NCBI GenBank assembly: GCA_025765595.1
Contig: JAIVFH010000023.1
Span: 62,001-126,000 of the forward strand
Reading direction: 5' to 3'
DNA: 64,000 nt
From: Obelidium mucronatum
Lineage: Eukaryota > Chytridiomycota > Chytridiomycetes > Chytridiales > Chytriomycetaceae
Part shown: positions 1-10,410 of the stretch, piece by piece
Layout: every line of letters starts with the position of its first letter
Numbering within the stretch: position 1 is the first letter of the stretch
Position numbers and translations under genes: made by a program
Notes under the pieces: generated by a model
What the model was told of the DNA's origin: nothing
Seen by the model: the letters and a program-made list of their open reading frames with translations, nothing else
Database searches by the model: none

Positions 1-590
1 GTCTGCAAAAGATACGGCGTTGGTGCTCCTGTTCTTAACTCCCATTCGATAGAGTTAGTAAAGAATTAAACACAACTCATGACAGTACCATCAGGTTGGT
101 TCCGATGTATCCCGCCGTGTTTCGCTGGTATTCTGCCATGTCATTATGTTTCTCTGCAAGCTTTCTGTGTTTATTTCAGTGGTTTCGTTCTTTGACTGTT
201 CCAATTAATACCTGTTCTTTGTGTCTGCTTGTTGCTGCAGAAGATAGTCTTTGAGAGCGCGGTCACTCTCCTGCTTGAGACGGGTGCGTTGTTCTATGGC
301 ATCCCAACTGAAGGACATTCTTTTTTGCACACTTTTCTATTGAACACACGACTAAAGCATTCGCCTCTTTCGATGACAAATGATAACAGATCAGGGCTCG
401 AATTGCTCGATCCAGCTGTGTTTGCGCCAGTGCTTCTGGCCCCCACCGCGTCGAAAATAAGCATAAAAAACGCAAATAGAGTTCTCAGCGCTTCATAAGT
501 AATTTGAAAACTCCGCGAATTCATAAATCGGAATCCGACGGCATGGCGTTCTTGTTAGTGGGAAAAAAATCAATAATTTTTAAAGATCAG
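1..590. other. Left-edge region without a supported gene
   Basis: Short open frames on both strands overlap one another and none shows a recognisable domain. The homology between the two LRR gene copies starts at 591, so this stretch is unique flank. It could hold a signal-peptide exon for the LRR gene, because the exon starting at 591 begins close to the mature-type N-terminal cap, but I cannot place one. Confidence 0.4.
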
Positions 591-3207
591 ATGGTCATTG
601 CTTCTGCCGATTGCCAGGTTCTTCACCAACAGTTTCCATCACTTCAGAGTAGTATCGGAACCGTCTCTTCCAACTGCACAGCAGGAGACGGTATCTTTTT
701 CAAGGGCAATGTGGATGGGAACGTTACTGCCATGTACAGAAAAACTCAGCTGAAACACAGTTCGCGAGTGCTGATCGCCTGATAATTTCCAGATCTTTTC
801 CATCACAGGACTTGACTGGGGCTCTTCCTGATCTATCCCAGCTGGGAAATCTGACTTACATGTACTATAATACTGCAAATAGGAAATTGTCAGCTTTCTC
901 TCACCCGTCACACACAAACAAAAACGCACTTCCACAGCGATCTCAGCAATAACCAGTATATTGGCCATATACCTGCATCTTGGAACCGTTTTGGATCTTT
1001 AAACTACTTGAATTTGCAGGGAAATTATCTCAATGGGTCAGGTAACAAACAAACGAGAGAATATCAGTAGCACACTCACTCTCTTACGAAAATAAAACAC
1101 CTGTAGTTCCAAACTCCTGGACAGGCCAAAGCGACAACTACGCCTGGGACTCGTTTCCCGGAAACAACTATTATTACAACGTAGCCCAAAACCCAGATGG
1201 ACGCGTTCAACTATTTTTCCCACGTTCCACACAAGGCCTTGACGTGATTTCTCAAGTGACACCAAATAGTTTTGCTTGGACCCAGCGCGATGCCCATGTT
1301 TTTGGAAACCAAACACGTATCGTTGAGATTGCCACAGCCAAACGAGCCAACAACCAAACCGAAATCCTCACAGTGATTGGGGAAAGACGATACATGAATT
1401 TTTTTAATGGTGGTGCTTCATTCGTCTACCCGCAAATGGGAGTCAACAGTTTGGATTACCAAAATGATAGTACTACTCCCGGTACGAGTGGATTAGGTGA
1501 ATGGATTACAGGAGTGACGAGTGCAACTGATTCGCTTGGGAGGATTCATTGGTTTGGTGTGGATGCAGAGAGAGAAAACGGCAAAGTGCATGAGTCGGTT
1601 CAAAGTGCTCCGAATTCTGACACTTGGTCTCTATGGACGGTTGTTCCCGGAAGTGAGCAGCACGTTGAAGCTATATCTGCTGTCATAAATGATAATGGAA
1701 TGATTGAATTGTTTGCGTGCAATACACTTTCTGGTGCGGGAGTCAAGAAGCTCGTTCAGACTTCTGCTTCCACGTGGAGCTCTACTTGGACGACTGTTGC
1801 GACATATTCAGCACTTAAAACTTTTCAGGCCATTAAAGACACTAATGGTACAATGATATGGTTTGGAGGTGATGGGTATGTCATGGTGGACTCATTTGCC
1901 ACAGTTTGGGCTACACCAGTCTCTTCTTTCCAAGCAATATTTGACAACCAGAACAGACTTTATGTTTTTGTTACGCAAAATAGAGTACTGAAATACAAGA
2001 TGCGACACTCAAATGGCACATGGAGTGATTTGGTTGAAGTCACCGGTTCAGATTTGAACTATTTGAAGGTTATCCTCCGCAGTGATGGGCTTTGGCAGAT
2101 TTTTGGCAGATACTATAGTACGTTGAAATACGTGAGTCCATCATCCATGTAAGTAGATGACGATGGCGTAATATCCAAGATATTAATGTGAATACTGTAA
2201 TAGGTGGTTAGACCAAAATTGCCTTGATTCTCGTTCAAATCAAAGAGATTGCACGGGGTTGGACTTCAACAACTTGCCCTCACGACATCCATCTTCATCA
2301 ACTACAACCACTAGCATCTCAACCAGCCTTGTGCCTTCGACAACAACCTTTGCCGGAACAGAAACCATGCCTTCGACAGCAACATTTACCGGAACAGAAA
2401 CAACAACTGCGGCGGGACCCAATGAGGATTGTTTAACTATTAAACAAGCCTTTACAGCCATTCAATTCAGCATTGACTGCTACAACGTTCCCGAGAATCT
2501 AAAATACACTGTATCGAAGACAGCCCTTGCGCGCCGAATGAATCGCCGGAGTGGGACGCTGCGTCAGCGCAGTGTGAAAACCTACATACAATTTCAAAAC
2601 AGTCGAATTGTTGAAGTTGTCCTGCCAAATATGGAGCTTGCTGGACCCATTTCACCCTTGCTCGGAAATTTAGGAAAATTGTCAACTTTGTGAGCCCTGT
2701 TTGTTTGATTTCATTTCAGTCAGTGGATATTTACCATCATATGTTATTCAATTCAGAGATCTTTCAGGAAACCAATTTAGTGGAGTCATTCCGGAAGAGC
2801 TATCTCGCTGCAATCTTCTGCAGTCAGTGTCCTTGGAGAACAATCAATTGACTGGCCATGTTCCAGCCACGTTGTTGGTTGTACTTTCAAACAACAAGGC
2901 AACTGTTGAATTTGGAACAAACTGTTTGGAAAACCGCACAAAGCAAAGAAAATCATGCAAAAACCAACCCAAAGAAGACAATTGTTTCCATGTTGCATTG
3001 GACACGAGATACACGGGATCCGAATACCGCCGCTTGTGGGATGCGCTTGCGCTCTCCAACATGGACATGAAAGCATTTGACAAGCTGTCTCAAGAGTCTG
3101 ACAACTTTTCTTTTGGCGAGTACATGTTTCAAGGGTTCAGAAAGTACGCAGCCGAACTGGTGTGGTGCATGCAGCATCATCCGGAATACAGTTACCGCAG
3201 TGTTTAA
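591..3207 (+). CDS. LRR / beta-propeller lectin-like / LRR protein, copy A
   Basis: Six exons join in frame at GT-AG sites: about 591-733, 793-858, one near 944-1039, 1105-2149, 2203-2690 and 2758-3207. The order is an LRR N-terminal cap (ADCQVLHQQFPSL), plant-type LRRs (LTGALPDLSQLGNLTY, IGHIPASWNRFGSLNYL), then about 300 residues of repeated blades of the form FQAI.D.NG...FV followed by WS.W, as in PLL-like beta-propeller lectins. A Cys/Ser/Thr-rich linker follows, then a second LRR cap (EDCLTIKQAFTAI) with LRRs (FSGVIPEELSRCNLLQSV) and a Cys-containing tail. The frame runs from blade 'SPSSM' into 'WLDQNC' only if the intron at 2150-2202 is removed. Extracellular recognition or adhesion is an inference; no signal peptide or membrane anchor was placed. 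Copy B at 17306 is nearly identical. Start uncertain. Confidence 0.65.
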
Positions 3208-3226
3208 TTTTTTCAAGTAAATAAAA

Positions 3227-3290
3227 ATGGATGATGATTCATCGGTCCAGCAGCTTGTTGAGAGCCACCTGACATCCCTAGGACGCAAAC
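3227..3290 (+). pseudogene. Truncated 5' fragment of UVSSA
   Basis: About 21 codons (MDDDSSVQQLVESHLTSLG) match the first codons of UVSSA at 19970, with the same spacing to the upstream LRR gene. Similarity stops at 'ggacgc', where copy B continues as UVSSA and this copy becomes unrelated sequence. It is the right breakpoint of the segmental duplication and cannot encode a working protein. Confidence 0.85.
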
Positions 3291-3991
3291 ATTTTTCACC
3301 ATCCTTTCGTGCTTTACAATCATCACTATTGAGTCCAAACGTGTTTCCAAACCTACAGTGCCACCATAACTTACTAACCCTTGTCTTAAGATCACCTTTC
3401 TTGGCTACGTGGACCGTAGCTAAGGTGCATGTGGGTTCAGGTCAACCTGGCAGGTCTTCCCCAACCAGATCGGTTGGGTTTCAGCCTCAGTCAGGTGGGT
3501 TTTTTGACTATTTTATAGACCCAAAGAAACTGGACCTGACCGTGTTGGAATCTGTAGGTGTGCGGAGCATGACCGTTGATGTCCTAGAAACACCCGCAAG
3601 TTTCAGAGTTCTGAAGGTACAAATAGGAGGAGGCTTTCTCCATTGGAAAAGGGACAAACATGCATATTAAAAATACTTCACCCTTGTCACTTCTGCAAAG
3701 CATGCTTGTGCGCAAACAACTTAGTCATAGGCTGCATCTTAGCCATACAGGGCCTAGCGGCTGTCATTGTCCGGTGCTGCGTCAGCTACCATTTATGATA
3801 AGTTATGAGCCCAAACAGCTTGCCTTATGTTGTGATGTGCGTTATGAGTGAGCAGGCTGTTTGACTTCTCTTTGTTGGCTAGATCAGAGTGTTTGATTGT
3901 TTGACGCCTCAAAAGTTATCAACGAGACTGACAACGCCATGTGGCACCTTAATTGATCTGTGATCAGAACAAGTCCTTTGACTTCATAGGC
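3291..3991. repeat. Intergenic repeat zone with relic of the tyrosine-recombinase element
   Basis: No intact gene. The minus strand of about 3590-3815 resembles the plus strand of 14560-14785, which is the leader in front of the tyrosine-recombinase ORF. Shared words include 'gacaagggtgaagtat' and 'cctcctattt.taccttcag', in the same order. The rest (3291-3590, 3815-3991) has no recognisable content. Confidence 0.55.
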
Positions 3992-4019
3992 AGATATGTA
4001 ATAATCAAACAAGTGTGCA

Positions 4020-4085
4020 GAGCAGGTCGTGAACCTGGGTTGTCTTGGTAGCAGACTTGCGCTCTGGCCATTGAGCTAAGTGATT
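4020..4085 (-). other. tRNA-like sequence in the Copia 3' untranslated region
   Basis: The minus strand shows a D-arm (GCTC loop GAGC) over an A-box-like TAGCTCAATGG, a 4-bp anticodon-like stem (GTCT/AGAC) with a 7-base loop, and a B-box-like GGTTCACGACC inside a CAGG/CCTG stem. I see no matching acceptor stem, so it is probably not a working tRNA. The plus-strand copy of the element carries the same block at 11155-11222. Confidence 0.4.
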
Positions 4086-4311
4086 GGTTTTCTTGTGTAC
4101 TTTTGAACTTGAATAAGTAGTTGAATTGTTCTGTATGAGTTGTATGTTTAAAATATGAAGTTTTCTAGGTTCTAGAATCAAAATTGAATTGAATCGAATA
4201 GAATAGAATTGACTTAGCATTATGAGGGGCAAATCACAACTAGCCCCAATGCGTATTGCGGAAGTCAATCTTGAGTTGTGAATTGTTAAATTGTAATTGC
4301 GGTAAGAGACA

Positions 4312-6008
4312 TCATGCCAAGTCGTGCACACAGTTTCTTGAATTGATTGCGTCCAAGGCATTTCGTGAGTAAATTGGCTGTTGGTCAGCGGTCTTGTTCC
4401 AAGTGACCTTGACTTGCTTTAAGTTGACCAGTTCGTGAATGTAGTGGTATCGAATTTTGATGTGCTTGGATTGATGCGAGAATACGTCATTGTTGCATTG
4501 ATGAATTGTAGACTGGTTGTCTTTGAATACTTGAATTGGTTTTTCGAGTGGTATGTTGAGTGTATCATATAGCTGAATAAATGATTGTAGTTCGCGTCCT
4601 AATTCACTGATAGACATATATTCGGCTTCTGTAGATGAGAGTGGTGTGACTGGAGTCTTGGATGATTTCCAGCTGATGACGCCATCCGCGAGAACAACCA
4701 TGTAGCCAAGCTGAGACTTCGCTTTGTGGTGGATGTTGTACGCGGCGTCGCTGTAGCCAATAGGACTTGAATTGCCTTGTTTGGAGTAGAAGATACCGTG
4801 GTCTTGTGTGTCATGGATGTAGCGGAAGACACACATGAGGTCTTCCCAGTGTTGCTGAGATGGTTTGCTGGAGAAAATGGATAGAAAGGAGATGGCTGTA
4901 GAAATGTCCGGGCGAGTGTTGATAGCTGCGCAGTTGAGGCATCTGATGGCTTCAAGGTATAGGGATGGGTTGTTGAAGAGGGGGAGGTGTCTGATGCTGG
5001 AGTTGGTGAAAATGAGCTTGGCAAGGGAGTGGAAATTGGATAATGCGAAAAATGCCCTGTAAATCGCTCCAAGATTTCCTTGATATATTTTGATTGGTGG
5101 ATGAAGATTCCGGAGGGCACGTGCTCAACTTGTATTCCAATTGTGTAGGTAATTTTTCCTAAGTCTCGCATTTTGAATTCCTTCCTAAGGGAAATCACGC
5201 CCTCATCGATAAGTGCTTGGTCACCAAAGAAACACACGTCGTCAATGTAGATAGCCAAGTACACCGTCTTGCCATCCACAGTCTTAAAGAAGACGCACGG
5301 GTCCGCTTTCAACTGAGTGTATCCTGTTTCTTTGAGGTGAGTTGTCAACTTCTTATACCATATACGACCCGCTTGTTTGAATCCGTAAAGTTCTTTTAGG
5401 AGCTCATAGACCCTTACGGTTCCATTGTCGTATCCGGGAGGCTGCTTCATGTAGACGGGTTCGTCGATATCGCCATACAAGTACGCAGTGCTCACGTCGC
5501 ACATGCGGGTATCCCACCCGTTGATTGCTGTGAGCGATAAAAGCCATCTGAAAGTTGCTGCATGCATTACTGGTGAGTGTGTTTCCGTATAGTCCAATCC
5601 AAATTGTTGTGTATATCCCTGAGCAACTAAACGCGCCTTAAATCTTTCAACAGATCCATCGCTGTTCAACTTGACCTTGTAAACCCATTTGCTGCCAACG
5701 ATGTTGATGCCGTCAGGAGCTTTGACAAGTCTATAGGTCTTGTTATCCACAAGCGCGTCAAGTTCGGCTTTTTCGGCTGCAAGCCATTCTTCTTGGAATT
5801 TGCTCTTCATGGCTGCATTCCGTGTCTTTGGTGATTCAGGAGTCTTCGAGATTGGCGTTGAGGTAAGTGGTACATCGTGTAATTTATCCTCAATTGTTGC
5901 TGATGACCCTTCTTCACCAAAAACATGTGTTTCTTCTTCATCGAGTGTTGGTGAGCAAAATAGCGTCGTCGCAAGTAATGTCCGTGATTTGCTGAGTCTC
6001 TGAGACAT
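4312..6008 (-). pseudogene. Copia reverse transcriptase and RNase H
   Basis: The reverse transcriptase is clear: FKARLVAQGYTQQFG, the first catalytic Asp in DVSTAYLYGDI, then LYGFKQAGRIWY and the YIDD box. A one-base frame change near 5030 separates it from the connection segment (TRPDISTAISFLS) and RNase H (YSDAAYN, LSSTEAEYMS), which is read to 4312. In full elements this part copies RNA into DNA. The frame starts at an ATG at 6008, but if the three opposite-strand intron blocks at 6190-6543 are removed, the same frame extends upstream by roughly 100 more codons towards integrase. Confidence 0.85.
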
Positions 6009-6189
6009 TCGTCGCGGCGCCGTTGTTGGTTTCGGTACTGTTGGTGGTGGCTGCGGTGGCGGTCGTACCGAAGTGCCAATACCTGGGCTTGTTAAGGTAC
6101 GCTTTATCGCACTTTTCAGTGGTTTTGTAGTTTTACTAAGTGTTATTCGTATTGTGATTAGTGTATCGTCGTTGATTCGAGCGATTGAG

Positions 6190-6247
6190 GTAAGAGTATA
6201 TGTGTTTTTGTAATGATGTGTGTTAAAAGTTGTTTTTGATTTTGTAG
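6190..6247 (+). other. Intron-shaped GT-AG block, antisense to pol (5 of 5)
   Basis: 58 nt from GTAAGA to TTTTGTAG on the plus strand. Removing it joins the segment upstream of reverse transcriptase in frame with the ORF starting at 6008. Confidence 0.5.
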
Positions 6248-6325
6248 TGATGTGTATGTGGAGAGTTTCCTCTCTTCGAGAGTACTTCCAATTGTATGTG
6301 GCTACCGTTGATATAGGTGATCAAG

Positions 6326-6407
6326 GTATGTAATTTGTTTAAGTGTTGGGGATCCCGGGATCAGGGCTTGGCCCTTATTAATTTAAGTTTTGTTTTGTGT
6401 ATTGTAG
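6326..6407 (+). other. Intron-shaped GT-AG block, antisense to pol (4 of 5)
   Basis: 82 nt from GTATGT to TATTGTAG on the plus strand. It carries several stops on the pol strand; without it the flanking pol-strand segments stay open in one frame. Confidence 0.5.
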
Positions 6408-6474
6408 CTTCCCCTCAATCCGTTCCCGTTAAGTCTTACAAGGCGTCCCCCGCAAGTTCCAAACAAGATGAATG

Positions 6475-6543
6475 GTAAGGAAGGATTGGGGTTATTGTTG
6501 TTGTATCTTACGTTTTTGTTAAATGTTGATTTGTGTTTTGTAG
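6475..6543 (+). other. Intron-shaped GT-AG block, antisense to pol (3 of 5)
   Basis: 69 nt from GTAAGG to TTTTGTAG on the plus strand. The integrase frame runs into it and stops inside it. Confidence 0.5.
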
Positions 6544-8199
6544 TTCAAGTCTCGCGGCGTTTGCCTTGAGGACGGTGTGGTGTAACTTTGGTTGCTTGCG
6601 GTTGGTTCGCAGAGCTTGGAGTGTCTCGGCGTCGAGAGGTTTGTTCTTGACTTTTTCCATTATGTCAAGGTAGTTTTTAACATTTGTATCCACAGCAACG
6701 TTGTCTTGATTGGTAACTCTGGTAAACTCAAGACCAAGTTGTGTGGATGTAGCAAATGTCGGTTGCGGCCACGACGGATAAATAGTGGGCTTGAAGATGC
6801 AATCTTTGAATTGGACAAGGTGAACGCGGGCGGTTTCCAAGTCGAGGACAATAACTTGGGATGGAGTCTTGGATCCAAGGTAAATTCCTTCTTTCCGTGT
6901 TGGTTCCATCTTGCTCACGATTTGTGTTGAAACAGGAAGATACTTGACAGCACACCCAAAGGGCTGAAAATGGGACGTTCGAGGACAAATTCCGGAGCTG
7001 GCGTATTCGGGACTATCAATATCGCGGGATATAACAGGTAAGACGTTGTTGATTTCTGATGCGTGTTCAAATGCGTATCCCCAATATTCTAACGGTGCTT
7101 TGCATTGATATAGGAAAGTCCTGGCCATCTTGCTCAAGGTTTGAATTGTCCTTTCGGGTCCTCCATCCATTTGGTGCTGTTCCGGTATTCCTGGCTCAAA
7201 TGAGATATTGTTGAGTTCGCAATATTTCATGAATGCTGGAGATCTTCCTAGCTCTCCTGGATCCATTCGCATCCGTTTTGTGGTGAGTTGATATTTTGTT
7301 ATTGTCTTTTGATGAAGTCGGATAGCCCATACTAATGCTTCATCTTTGTGTTCAAGTAGCGCGACGTCAGACCTCTTTGAGCCATAATCGTTCATCACAA
7401 GCGCGTATGGGTATTTTCCAAGATGTGGAGGTTTGATTTCGACGACGTCAAATCCAAGTTGTTCACCAGGTAAATGCTTTTTCGGATCTGACTTAAATGG
7501 TTGCTTATTTGTTTTACAACTTTCGCAGGAATCGCATGGCATTGGCTTCGGCAGAAATTGAATTGGATGTAGGTCGCTTGAAGTATGATGACGCTGCATG
7601 TATCTGAGTCTCGCGTCGCTAGCGTGTCCAAAGATTCGGTGTCGAAGCTCATAATCCAGTAAGTCATTTAACATTTGTCGCAATGCTCTTTCTAACTGTC
7701 CTTTGCTTAATTCCCTTAGACGCATATTCTGAAGTTTGGCTGAAAGTAGCGAATGGAACTGACGCGACTGATTGGATGGAATAGGATGATTGCGTACTGG
7801 AAGAAAGTGGAGTCCATTACGTTTGACACATTGGAATAGTGGTTGATGTGGTCCCAAATCTGATGATGGATGGGACTTGAAGATGTAACCCGGGAGTCCT
7901 CTTGAAGATTGGAAGTGAAGTCCAGCTTCTTCAAGATCATTGGTTCCAATAAGGTGAGATACTATCTTTGGGGTGAGGCACGCGTCTTTGATTAATAACG
8001 CGTATCCATTTTCTAGGATGATGACTGCGTCTCCAGTTCCAGTAATCTGAAGCGGAGTTCCATCTTCGTCTGCGGTACCGGAGGTTCGGCTACACGGAGT
8101 AAAAGAGACGAAATAATCCGTGGTTTTCAAACAAGTCTTGCGGCAACCTCCATCAATGACGAAGACAAACTTGGTGTTTGTTGGCTGAAACTGATACAA
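6508..8199 (-). pseudogene. Copia protease and integrase domains
   Basis: A 563-codon frame. The aspartic protease region is near residues 12-45, with FVIDGGC where Copia proteases normally have D-S/T-G. The pre-integrase zinc site has the two His (HRIFGH) and the CDSCESC pair. The DDE core follows: D in GFDVVEI, D in RMDPGELG, E in MDGGPERTIQTL. It ends at a stop inside an antisense intron-shaped block (6475-6543), so the link to reverse transcriptase is broken as it stands. The enzyme would insert the element's cDNA. Likely inactive here because of the breaks and the altered protease triad. Confidence 0.8.
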
Positions 8200-8224
8200 G
8201 AGTTTTGGTGTTTCCTTGATACTG

Positions 8225-8285
8225 GTAAGTGTTTCAGTGTTGTTGTATAATGTAATGAATTCTTCTTATGACTTATCATTCGCAG
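8225..8285 (+). other. Intron-shaped GT-AG block, antisense to pol (2 of 5)
   Basis: 61 nt from GTAAGT to TTCGCAG on the plus strand. On the pol strand it contains stops and separates the 8266-8692 frame from the protease frame. Confidence 0.5.
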
Positions 8286-8692
8286 GGGGGACTGCGTCTG
8301 GCTGTGACAAGACCATGTTCTCATCACAGGCCCCCCCGGTGCGGAACGCCCTTTTGAGTTCGTCATAGAGTTGGTTGTAGTTGTTTGAATCCAGAATATC
8401 TTCGGGAGCTGGGTCAATTCTCGAAGGTAAGCTGAATTTGGTTTTTGATGTTGTTGTGTTTGTTGATTTTGCTGATTGTTTCCATTGTAGGGTACGTTCA
8501 GCTTTGCGGAGTTGCGGTTGAATGTTTTGATGAATGATAGAATCAGGAACGGCTTTGTCTTTCCGTCGCTTCTTCTTAGTGGTAGCAGTTGTAGTTAAAG
8601 GTATTTGATTTTCTTCTTCTTCCATTTGTTGTGACGCTGATGTATTGATGACTTGAGTTATAGGTGGCGCGTCAACTTCAAGTCCATCTTTC
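8266..8692 (-). CDS. N-terminal part of Copia pol, entered by frameshift
   Basis: Open from the gag frameshift site; an internal ATG lies at 8625. It is a charged, Lys-rich segment (TTKKKRRKDK) with no enzymatic motif, placed between gag and protease. The stretch read from 8427-8490 coincides with an intron-shaped block on the opposite strand. The frame ends in a stop inside a second such block (8225-8285), and joining it to the protease frame also needs a frame change at the G7 or C6 run near 8290-8330. Confidence 0.55.
8427..8490 (+). other. Intron-shaped GT-AG block, antisense to pol (1 of 5)
   Basis: 64 nt from GTAAGC to ATTGTAG on the plus strand, T/G-rich before the acceptor. It lies inside the Lys-rich pol segment and contains no stop on the pol strand. 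Confidence 0.45.
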
Positions 8693-8724
8693 GGCCAACT
8701 TAGTGCTGGCCCCGGTAAAAACCC
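8693..8724 (-). promoter_or_regulatory. -1 ribosomal frameshift signal at the gag/pol junction
   Basis: On the minus strand, in the gag frame, the heptamer G GGT TTT (plus 8718-8724) fits X XXY YYZ. After a 6-nt spacer comes a stem-loop with stem ggcca/tggcc (plus 8707-8711 and 8693-8697) whose loop contains the gag stop codon. A -1 slip opens a frame that continues without a stop into the pol ORF at 8266-8692. All three canonical parts are present; function is inferred. Confidence 0.7.
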
Positions 8725-10121
8725 GCAGGGACCATAGTACCCGACCCAGAAGCTAAGTTATTTGCCTGGGTATTTATAGTGTTTATGGTTTGCTGATCAT
8801 TGATAACTGTAGGTTGCTGCTGGAATGAAACCGTGGGTTGTTGTTGAGCAGCAGGTGGTGGTGGAAGTTGTTGTTGCGGGACCATCAGTGATTGTTGTTG
8901 ATAGTAAACAGGTTGCTGCCATTGGTAGTTATCGAAAGGAGCATTGAACAATGCGTTCTGTGGTTTCGATAGCAGTTGTTGGATCAGCGGGTGTTTGACA
9001 ATGTCATTGCGGATGGTGGCAGCAGCGGCTTCCCCTGAGGGAATGGAAGTAGCGCGTTGAATGCGTAGTCCTGGGACTTGAAGCATTGAACGTGGAAGTG
9101 ATTGCCCCCGCAAGTTTTGCAAGGACTTGGGGGTTGTTGAGGGGAAATTGTCTTCCCTGGTTAATGTATCCTTTCCTATTAGAGTTCCCGCCTCCACGGT
9201 TCCACTGGGTGTTCTGAGCTGGATAAGGTCCGGGGCGACCGCTCGCGTTGTTGTAACTTCCGCGACCACGGCCTCTACACGCCCGCAGAAACCTCCTCGC
9301 CCAGTCCCATTGGAGTTGAAGTTGCTGCTTCCGTTGGGTTGTCCACTTCCAAGGAGCAAGGCAAAGTCATTAGCGGTCTTCTTTGGTTTGAAGCCGATCA
9401 TCTTCTCAGTCTCCAAGAGTTCCTTCAAGAGATCACTGAGGTTTGTAATTTCAAGGCTTTTGATTCTTTGAATTTGATGACCAAAAGCTTGTTTGTAGAG
9501 TGCGTCAATGACATGATTAATAACTTCAGTGAGATTGACGAATGGACGGAATGCGGCATTAGTTGGGTCAGCGCGCATCTTGGTAAGAATATTTGAGAAT
9601 CGATTGTAATATTCGCTAATCGACTCATGTGACAGATGTTGAAGTGTGATCCATTCTTTAATGGTTTCCTTCGTATCGGTCCTAGTCTGTGCATTGTAGT
9701 ATGTCTGGAGGTTTCGAATCCAGGTACGTGCACATTTGGTGTTTTGCTGACAAATATTCAATAGGGCAGCTGAGATATTCCACTTGATGATACGTTGCAT
9801 CATCTTGTTGTTCGCATACGCCCCTGGACAAGTATTTGGAATATCAGTCAGCTGAAGGACCCAAGGGTCATTCGGGTCTTCAGGATTGTCCCAGACTGCA
9901 AGTTCAAGGAGCTGCGGATCGGCCGTGATAGCACCATTTGGACCATAAGGAACCAAGTAGTTGTTGATGTTGTCGTCGTGGGATTCTTGGTCAAGACGAA
10001 TGGTGTGGAGAACATTGTGTTGGGCTGCAACACCTTCAATATCGTCAACCCACTGGTGGAAGTCACTGATATTATCATGATCAAGCGTAAATGTAGTCTT
10101 CAAGTTGTTGTTGGTTGTCAT
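8700..10121 (-). CDS. Copia gag-like polyprotein
   Basis: A 473-codon frame starts at an ATG just inside the leader after the 5' LTR. The first half is an alpha-helical Copia gag domain with typical segments (KEWITLQHLSHESISEYYNRFSN, in part; RIKSLEITNLSDLLKEL). The C-terminal part is Gln/Pro-rich. The expected zinc knuckle is not in this frame: between about 9050 and 9300 another frame reads an RG/GN-rich stretch and then CKTCGGNHFHVQC, so at least two small indels have scrambled it. The frame ends in a stop within a stem-loop right after a -1 slippery heptamer, so gag-pol was probably made by frameshifting. Capsid/nucleocapsid role in virus-like particles. Confidence 0.8.
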   Translation of the reverse strand: MTTNNNLKTTFTLDHDNISDFHQWVDDIEGVAAQHNVLHTIRLDQESHDDNINNYLVPYGPNGAITADPQLLELAVWDNPEDPNDPWVLQLTDIPNTCPGAYANNKMMQRIIKWNISAALLNICQQNTKCARTWIRNLQTYYNAQTRTDTKETIKEWITLQHLSHESISEYYNRFSNILTKMRADPTNAAFRPFVNLTEVINHVIDALYKQAFGHQIQRIKSLEITNLSDLLKELLETEKMIGFKPKKTANDFALLLGSGQPNGSSNFNSNGTGRGGFCGRVEAVVAEVTTTRAVAPDLIQLRTPSGTVEAGTLIGKDTLTREDNFPSTTPKSLQNLRGQSLPRSMLQVPGLRIQRATSIPSGEAAAATIRNDIVKHPLIQQLLSKPQNALFNAPFDNYQWQQPVYYQQQSLMVPQQQLPPPPAAQQQPTVSFQQQPTVINDQQTINTINTQANNLASGSGTMVPAGFYRGQH

Positions 10122-10410
10122 TTTTGTTGAAGTCAGAAAAAAATTTTTTTTTTGAGGCGTAGTAGTTGGGGGTTAGTTGAGTTTCAAGTGTTTCAAGTAG
10201 TAGAAAGTTGTAGTTGTTGTAGTTGAATAAACTGGTTTTAAATAGTAGTTTTAGTTGTTTGTAGTAGATATGGAAGCTGTAGTGGCTTTGATAGTAGCGG
10301 CTGAGGTGCTTGTGTAACAGTAAATACTTGAAGTCCCGGCTTTTTAAGGGTTCCCTGACTAATTGGTACAGGAAAATTTAACAGATGTTGAGTAATAAGA
10401 CTTCTTAATC

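Noticed and set aside
2224..2461. Alternative frames over the Thr/Ser-rich linker of the LRR genes
   Set aside because: Both copies keep the frame that continues into the second LRR cap; the others are repeat shadows.
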